Shown here: in pieces, positions 6,719 to 11,036 of the stretch | Layout of the letters: each line of letters begins with the position of its first letter | How positions within the stretch are numbered: the first letter of the stretch is position 1 | Origin: JASFUX01 sp050050115 | Lineage (GTDB): Bacteria; Pseudomonadota; Alphaproteobacteria; Caulobacterales; Maricaulaceae | Assembly: GCA_050050115.1 (NCBI GenBank) | Contig: JASFUX010000107.1 | Span: forward strand, 1-11,036 | Direction: 5' to 3' | Length of the DNA stretch: 11,036 nt | Position numbers and translations under genes: made by a program | The notes under the pieces: model-generated | What the model was told of the DNA's origin: nothing | What the model saw: the letters and a program-made list of their open reading frames with translations, nothing else | Database searches by the model: none

Positions 6719-7357
6719 ATGTCAGGGCGCGCAAGCATCGGGCTGGGGTTCATCGCGCTAAGCCTGGGCTTTCTCATCCCCACGGCCAGCGCCCTGGTGT
6801 TCGAGCCGCAGATGGGCTTTCAGGCGCCGGCGGACTTTTTCCGGATCGATCTCATACGCCAGGGATACGACTCGGCGATCTGGCGGCTGGGCGACGCCGC
6901 GGAAATCCTGTTTGCAGTCGCGCTGCTGCTTGTCGCAGCGGGCTTGAGTCTTTGGCCTAAGGCCTCCGGAGCGGTTCTCGGCCGCGCCGCGGTCGCGGCG
7001 GCGACCATGTCCGCAGGCCTGTTCCTTGTCGTCGGCATGATCGGGATCGTCGGCGTCGAGACGGCCGAAGGGATCGGCGCGATCGATCAATCGCTCGCCG
7101 ATCCGGGGCTCGCCTCCGCCATGGTGGTCAGAAGCGCCTTTCGCGCGGCCAGCGTCTTCGCAACGGGCGTCTTCCTGCTCGCCTTCATCGCCGCCTCGTT
7201 GGCGCAACGACTCGTTCACCCGATCATCGCGCTGCTGGGGCTCGTCCCGGCGGCCGCGTCGTTCGCGTTTCCGTGGATCATGCTGCCCGTGCCGCTGGCC
7301 TACGTCGTCTGGTTCGGGCTCGCCGGCGCGAACCTCCTCGCAGCGCGCGACGCCTGA
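6719..7357 (+). CDS. Small six-helix membrane protein of unknown function
   Basis: A 212-residue hydrophobic protein with about six predicted membrane helices: about 6-27, 52-79, 86-110, 138-162, 166-187 and 188-206. Between helices 1 and 2 is a loop with PQMGFQAPADFFRIDLIRQGY, and between 3 and 4 a loop with GAIDQSLADPGLAS. The size and layout are reminiscent of DUF4386-like small membrane proteins, but no diagnostic motif is seen, so no family is assigned. The ATG is supported by GGGAGG ending five bases upstream. The gene stands alone: the aminotransferase gene is divergent and starts 192 bases away, and the next gene on the same strand starts 274 bases downstream. No clear promoter was found in the 6595-6718 stretch. 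Codon use matches the GC-rich bulk of the window, so there is no sign of recent transfer. Confidence 0.8.
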   Translation: MSGRASIGLGFIALSLGFLIPTASALVFEPQMGFQAPADFFRIDLIRQGYDSAIWRLGDAAEILFAVALLLVAAGLSLWPKASGAVLGRAAVAAATMSAGLFLVVGMIGIVGVETAEGIGAIDQSLADPGLASAMVVRSAFRAASVFATGVFLLAFIAASLAQRLVHPIIALLGLVPAAASFAFPWIMLPVPLAYVVWFGLAGANLLAARDA

Positions 7358-7421
7358 CGCCCGCCGCGCGGACGTCGCCGATCAAAATTTCGCGACCGCT
7401 GCATTCGATCCGGCGCTTTGT

Positions 7422-7450
7422 TTGACAGAAGCTACACTTGTCGTTTTAAC
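7422..7450 (+). promoter_or_regulatory. Putative promoter of the outer-membrane receptor gene
   Basis: A perfect -35 consensus TTGACA at 7422-7427 is followed, after 17 bases, by TTTAAC at 7445-7450 (four of six -10 positions). If used, transcription would start near 7457 and leave a leader of about 175 bases before the ATG at 7632, long enough to carry regulation. This is the best promoter-like match in the window; it is not otherwise confirmed. Confidence 0.45.
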
Positions 7451-7570
7451 TGACGACATCCGTAGCTGAGGACCGTTGCGAGAACAGCTTGTGTTGTTCG
7501 AGGGTGCGCGGAGGCAGCTTTCTTGGCGCGGTTTCGGCGCATCGCATCCCTAATCGCTTGCCAAACAGAC

Positions 7571-7594
7571 TTTATCGTTTATCAATAAGAAAAA
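7571..7594 (+). promoter_or_regulatory. AT-rich block with tandem TTTATC, possible regulator or second promoter site
   Basis: In a very GC-rich setting, an AT-rich island ahead of the receptor gene carries TTTATC twice with a 7-base step (7571-7576 and 7578-7583) and a small TTAT-CA-ATAA palindrome at 7579-7588. On the other strand the repeat reads GATAAA-C-GATAAA, which resembles the repeated hexamers of Fur-type sites, though the fit to a full 19-base site is poor. TTGCCA at 7558-7563 with TATCAA at 7580-7585 could alternatively be a weak promoter (16-base spacing). Role uncertain. Confidence 0.3.
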
Positions 7595-7631
7595 GATCGC
7601 GCTCGCGCATGATCACCGACGGGGAGACGGC

Positions 7632-9761
7632 ATGTTCAAAGAGTGCGCGGCTGCGCTGAGTTCAGTCTTGTTCGCCGCCCTCGGCGCGCCCGCCATCTTC
7701 CCCACCCTCTCTTCCGCGTTGGCGCAAGACGACCTCCGGCCCGACGGCGAAGACGCGAACGCCAGCCAAGGCGTGATCTCTTTCACCCCTGAAGATTTCG
7801 CCGCCGCGCGCCCGAACACGGCGCTCGACATGATCAACCGCATGCCGGGCTTTTCCTTCGACGGCGGGGACAACGTGCGCGGCTTCGCCGGCGCGGCGGG
7901 CAACGTGCTGATCGATGGCCGCCGGCCCGCCACCAAGTCCGAAAACCTGTCGAGCACGCTGGAGCGGATTCCCATCGATCAGGTCGAGCGCATCGACATC
8001 ATTCGCGGCGGCGCGCCGGGGATCGACATGCAAGGCCAAACGGTCATCGCCAACGTCATCCGCCACCAGGTCGACACCTTCCAGCAGATCATCTCGCTGA
8101 GAGGCATCATCTTCGCCGAGACCGGACATCCCTTGTACGGAGGAAGCTATCAGGCGACGCGCCGCGTCGGCGAGCATCAATTCGACTTCGAACTGCGCCG
8201 CGAGATCCGCTACGACGACTCCATCGGCTTCGGGACGCGCACGACCTTGGACGCGGCGTTAAACGACATCCTGATCGAGGACGCCTTCAATGAAGCGGAC
8301 GGGACCGCACACAACGCGCGCGCCAACTACCAGGGCCCTCTCGCGGGAGGTCAGTTCAACATCAACGGGCTGATCGGCGCCGACGAGTTCAAGAACGAGT
8401 CGCACTACTTCAGCACCGACACGGATGAAGTTTTCGTCAACAGAGGGGCCAACGACCGCGGCGAGATCGGCTTCAACTTCTCACGGCCTCTGACCTCGCG
8501 CTTCGAGATCGAGTTCATCGGCCTTTCCAAGATCGCATTCGGAGAGGGGCGCAACACCGGCGAGACGGACACCTCCTCGTCGCTGCTCGAGGTCGAGGCC
8601 GAGGCCGGCGAAACGATCGGGCGCACCGAGCTGAGCTTCGCACCGAGCGACACCCTGACCTTCGAAGGCGGGGGCGAGATCGCCTACAACTATCGCGAAC
8701 AGCAGGTCGCCCTGACGGTCGATGGCGCCGCGATCGCACTGCCCGCCTCGGACGTCCTGGTCGAGGAGCTGCGCGGGGAAGCCTTCGCCCAGGCCTCCTG
8801 GCGTCCCAGCGATCGCTATTCGTTCGAAGCCGGCGTGCGCGTCGAGGAGTCGACCATCACCCAGTCGGGCGACACCGACCTCGAGCGCTCCTTCGTCTAT
8901 CCCAAGCCGCGGCTGGTCGCGACCTGGTCGCCCACGGACGGAACCCAGCTTCGCTTTCGCGCCGAGCGGGAGGTCGGCCAGCTCAACTTCTCCGACTTCG
9001 CTTCGAGCGTGAACCTCTCCACCGACGTCCTGAACGCCGGCAATTCCCAGCTCGAACCGGACAAGACCTGGGCTTACGAGCTTGAGCTTGAGCGCCGCTT
9101 CTGGGACGACGGCGCCGTGGTGCTCACCTTGCGCCACGAGGACATCACCGACGTCGTCGACCGCTTCCCCTTCTTCGTATTCGTCGACGACAACAACGAC
9201 GGCGTGCCCGACGACGCGGACATGAACGGCGAGCCCGACCAGATCCTCGTCAGCGGACCGGGCAACATCGGAGATGGAACCAACGACGTGATCGAGCTCA
9301 ACTTGGCGCTGCCGCTCGACCGCGTCGGCCTCGAGGGCGGCGAGTTCCGGTTCGACGCGCTCTTTCGGGACAGCGAAGTCACCGATCCGTTGACCGGCGA
9401 GACCCGCCGCATCTCCGGCCAGCGGCCGAACAACATCAGCGCGTCCTATCGCCAGGACCTGCCGGCGCGCGATCTGACCTTCGGCGTGAATTATTTCGCC
9501 GGCTGGAGCGAGCGGCGCTATCAGCTCGAACAGGTTCTCGCTCTCGACCTGCGCAACTACTGGGCGACGTTCGTCGAGTACAAGCCGACCGACCGCCTCA
9601 CGCTGCGCGCCGGGCTGAACAACCTCGCCCCCTACAGCTTCACCATCGAGCGCAGCCGCTTCGACGGCCCGCGCGACACGGGCGCTCTGCTCTTCGTGGA
9701 AACCGAAGAGCGCGACTCCCAGATCATCGGCGAGCTGCGCGCGCGGTTTACGTTCGACTAG
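7632..9761 (+). CDS. TonB-dependent-receptor-like outer-membrane protein
   Basis: A 709-residue protein with a signal peptide at 1-31 (cleavage after SALA, before QDD). A plug domain follows at about 50-160: ALDMINRMPGFSF, NVRGFAGAAGNVLIDGRRP, the IDQVERIDIIRGGAPG turn and GIDMQGQTVIANVI. The remainder (about 165-709) is rich in alternating strands with Tyr/Phe/Arg girdles, as in a 22-strand barrel, and ends RARFTFD, with the usual terminal aromatic one residue from the end. This plug variant, with the GIDMQGQ signature, is familiar from Caulobacter- and Sphingomonas-type proteins; the substrate is unknown. A canonical TonB box is not evident; GVISFTPEDF at about 47-56 could take its place. 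Residues 519-530 match a calcium-binding DxNxDGxxDxxD loop. The start is backed by GGGGAGA a few bases upstream. No transporter, TonB or regulator gene is adjacent, so it appears to be transcribed alone. It is convergent with the Sel1 gene across 34 bases. Confidence 0.87.
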   Translation: MFKECAAALSSVLFAALGAPAIFPTLSSALAQDDLRPDGEDANASQGVISFTPEDFAAARPNTALDMINRMPGFSFDGGDNVRGFAGAAGNVLIDGRRPATKSENLSSTLERIPIDQVERIDIIRGGAPGIDMQGQTVIANVIRHQVDTFQQIISLRGIIFAETGHPLYGGSYQATRRVGEHQFDFELRREIRYDDSIGFGTRTTLDAALNDILIEDAFNEADGTAHNARANYQGPLAGGQFNINGLIGADEFKNESHYFSTDTDEVFVNRGANDRGEIGFNFSRPLTSRFEIEFIGLSKIAFGEGRNTGETDTSSSLLEVEAEAGETIGRTELSFAPSDTLTFEGGGEIAYNYREQQVALTVDGAAIALPASDVLVEELRGEAFAQASWRPSDRYSFEAGVRVEESTITQSGDTDLERSFVYPKPRLVATWSPTDGTQLRFRAEREVGQLNFSDFASSVNLSTDVLNAGNSQLEPDKTWAYELELERRFWDDGAVVLTLRHEDITDVVDRFPFFVFVDDNNDGVPDDADMNGEPDQILVSGPGNIGDGTNDVIELNLALPLDRVGLEGGEFRFDALFRDSEVTDPLTGETRRISGQRPNNISASYRQDLPARDLTFGVNYFAGWSERRYQLEQVLALDLRNYWATFVEYKPTDRLTLRAGLNNLAPYSFTIERSRFDGPRDTGALLFVETEERDSQIIGELRARFTFD

Positions 9762-9795
9762 GAACGGCGACAATCAGCCGATCGCTGAGCGGTGG

Positions 9796-11036
9796 TTAGG
9801 ACACCCAGACATTTCGAAATCCGATTACAGACCAAAGTGCGGTCTCTGGATCTCGCTCAAGCAGAACAAACCCACCGGCGCCGCACAATCCGCCACAATA
9901 ACTCTGCTCGTAGACCAGCGCGTATGTACCGTCCTCAGAGTAACCTACCCGCGATGCGCTATAAATGGTGACGAAGACGTCATCGCCATTGGCGATAGCC
10001 GCCGCCTCGGCGTACAGGCGATCGAGCGATTGAAACGTAAAGCGCGACGCACCGGCGCCATCGCCAAAGCAATGATCGATCGAAAGCTCCGGTCCAGAAA
10101 AAATCGACGAGAAGAGAGGCTGCGCGTCGAACTCGAAGTGATCCAGAACGGGAACTTCAAACTGCTCATCGCCGATCGACAGGAGTTCGGTTTCACCAGT
10201 TTCTCTTGAAAAGGACCATGGATCGCCCGTGTCGAAATCATCCCTCCATTCGTCATATCGCGTGGACGGCCGGAAGAACTTGATCTCCTCAACGTCCAGG
10301 TTCCGAGAAAGAGCGCGATAAACCGCGCAGGATCTCTCATCAGCCGGCACGGCGGCCGACCGCCGCCTGCGCTCCTCGATCTCGATCGAAATATTTCCGG
10401 CCGCGCGATCTATCGTCCATGCGAACTCGTCGAGCCGGCCCGCGACCGCCGACACTACGTCTGGCGTGTAGCAGGGGGAGACTTGGTCTCGCTCGAATAT
10501 CGAGGAGAGTTGGGCAAGTCTTTGAGATTCCGGCGCCTCTGCGTCCAGGGCGCGCACCTCGCGAAGCAGACATTTGGAAGGCGCATACCCGCGCTCGGCC
10601 GACGAGCTGAGGAACTCCATCGCAACATCGTAGTCCGCGGTGACGCCGTCACCCCGAGCATGCATGCGCGCCAAGTTGTACCCTGAAATATCGTCGCCGG
10701 ACTCTTGAGCGCGTTCGAACCACGAATGAGCTTGGTCGAAGTCCACATCCACGCCGTAGTCCCCATGATAGTAAGCGACTCCGAGTTCGTTCTGAGCTGC
10801 GCCTTCGCCTTTCGCCGCCGCTTCGCGAAGCAGCCGCCAACCGGTAGAGCGCAGCTCTTCCTCGGTGAGATCGGGATCGAGACCGGACCAGTCCGGGTGC
10901 TCGGACTCTACAACTGACCAGTGGAGTAGACCCAGATACGTGAGCGCCTCAGCGTCACCCGCCGCCGCACAATCGACCAACGCCGCGTTTGCTTCCCAAT
11001 CCCGCTCAACTTGCCCAATACCGCAACCTTGCGTCG
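9796..11036 (-). CDS. Sel1-repeat protein with uncharacterised C-terminal domain, start beyond window
   Basis: The frame is open to the right edge, so the true start lies outside; 412 residues are visible. The N-terminal half has Sel1-like (TPR-related) helical repeats: ALTYLGLLHW, then GWRLLREAAAKGEGAAQNELGVAYYHGD, then AHSWFERAQESGDDISGYNLARMHARGDGV and AMEFLSSSAERGYAPSKCLL. Sel1 repeats mediate protein-protein contact, commonly in envelope or signalling proteins. The C-terminal half (from about 10480 down to 9796) is not recognised; it is acidic and aromatic-rich, with a late SYCGGLCGAGG motif holding two cysteines three apart, and ends FRNVWVS. The first visible residues read TQGCG, so a lipoprotein or secretion signal could lie just beyond the edge, but the lipobox fit is poor. 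An in-frame TTG at 10980 is a possible start only if the upstream frame is not coding; it lacks a good Shine-Dalgarno. One sampled line has about 57% GC, slightly below the neighbours. Confidence 0.82.
   Translation of the reverse strand, partial: TQGCGIGQVERDWEANAALVDCAAAGDAEALTYLGLLHWSVVESEHPDWSGLDPDLTEEELRSTGWRLLREAAAKGEGAAQNELGVAYYHGDYGVDVDFDQAHSWFERAQESGDDISGYNLARMHARGDGVTADYDVAMEFLSSSAERGYAPSKCLLREVRALDAEAPESQRLAQLSSIFERDQVSPCYTPDVVSAVAGRLDEFAWTIDRAAGNISIEIEERRRRSAAVPADERSCAVYRALSRNLDVEEIKFFRPSTRYDEWRDDFDTGDPWSFSRETGETELLSIGDEQFEVPVLDHFEFDAQPLFSSIFSGPELSIDHCFGDGAGASRFTFQSLDRLYAEAAAIANGDDVFVTIYSASRVGYSEDGTYALVYEQSYCGGLCGAGGFVLLERDPETALWSVIGFRNVWVS

Noticed and set aside
7347..7378. GCGACG/CGTCGC inverted repeat around the stop of the small membrane protein, as a terminator
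   Set aside because: The six-base stem has a 20-base loop and no following T run; such repeats occur by chance in GC-rich sequence.
7580..7592. IHF-type site in the AT-rich island
   Set aside because: TATCAA matches the first half of the consensus, but the TTR expected four bases later is AAA.
7358..7631. Cobalamin or other riboswitch ahead of the receptor gene
   Set aside because: No B12-box-like GCCACTG or other aptamer core could be found, so the location alone is not enough.
8481..9773. 430-codon minus-strand open frame across the receptor gene
   Set aside because: It is antisense to a gene with a signal peptide and plug motifs; its translation has no recognisable domain and fits a GC-driven shadow frame.

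Overview
The window is GC-rich (hand counts of single 60-base lines give about 65% in one gene and 55-57% in two others). It reads like a chromosomal segment of an alphaproteobacterium, most likely of the Caulobacterales/Hyphomonadales/Parvularculales type. This rests on the gene content (LemA with a DUF2207 protein, a class I aspartate aminotransferase, a TonB-dependent-receptor-like outer-membrane protein, a DUF1343/NamZ protein) and on strong G/C third-position bias. The taxonomic call is inference; no rRNA or other marker gene is present. No tRNA, rRNA, CRISPR array, insertion sequence or phage gene was found.

Layout. (1) 1-723, minus strand: a DOMON-like (CBM9-like) protein followed, through a 3-base ATGA overlap, by the first 52 codons of a NamZ/DUF1343 family peptidoglycan N-acetylmuramidase that runs off the left edge. 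(2) 838-1692, plus strand, divergent: a metallo-beta-lactamase-fold hydrolase with a full set of seven metal-binding residues. (3) 1785-5309, plus strand: a tight three-gene unit of lemA (TTG start), a DUF2207 membrane protein (GTG start overlapping the lemA stop, with a glycine-only tail) and a many-pass membrane protein of unknown function whose codon use differs from its neighbours. (4) 5318-6526, minus strand: a PLP-dependent aspartate aminotransferase, convergent with the previous unit across only 8 bases. (5) 6719-7357, plus strand: a small six-helix membrane protein of unknown function. (6) 7632-9761, plus strand: a TonB-dependent-receptor-like outer-membrane protein with a long upstream region and a calcium-loop-like motif in the barrel. 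(7) 9796-11036, minus strand: a Sel1-repeat protein, open at the right edge.

How the genes relate. Two groups look functionally linked by overlap or spacing: DOMON-like with NamZ (probably wall-sugar recycling) and LemA, DUF2207 and the many-pass protein (envelope/membrane, function unknown). The rest looks like independent single-gene units. I see no convincing novel multi-gene system. The most interesting items are the unassigned third gene of the lemA unit, the DOMON-NamZ pair, the unrecognised C-terminal half of the Sel1 protein and the calcium-loop-like insert in the receptor.
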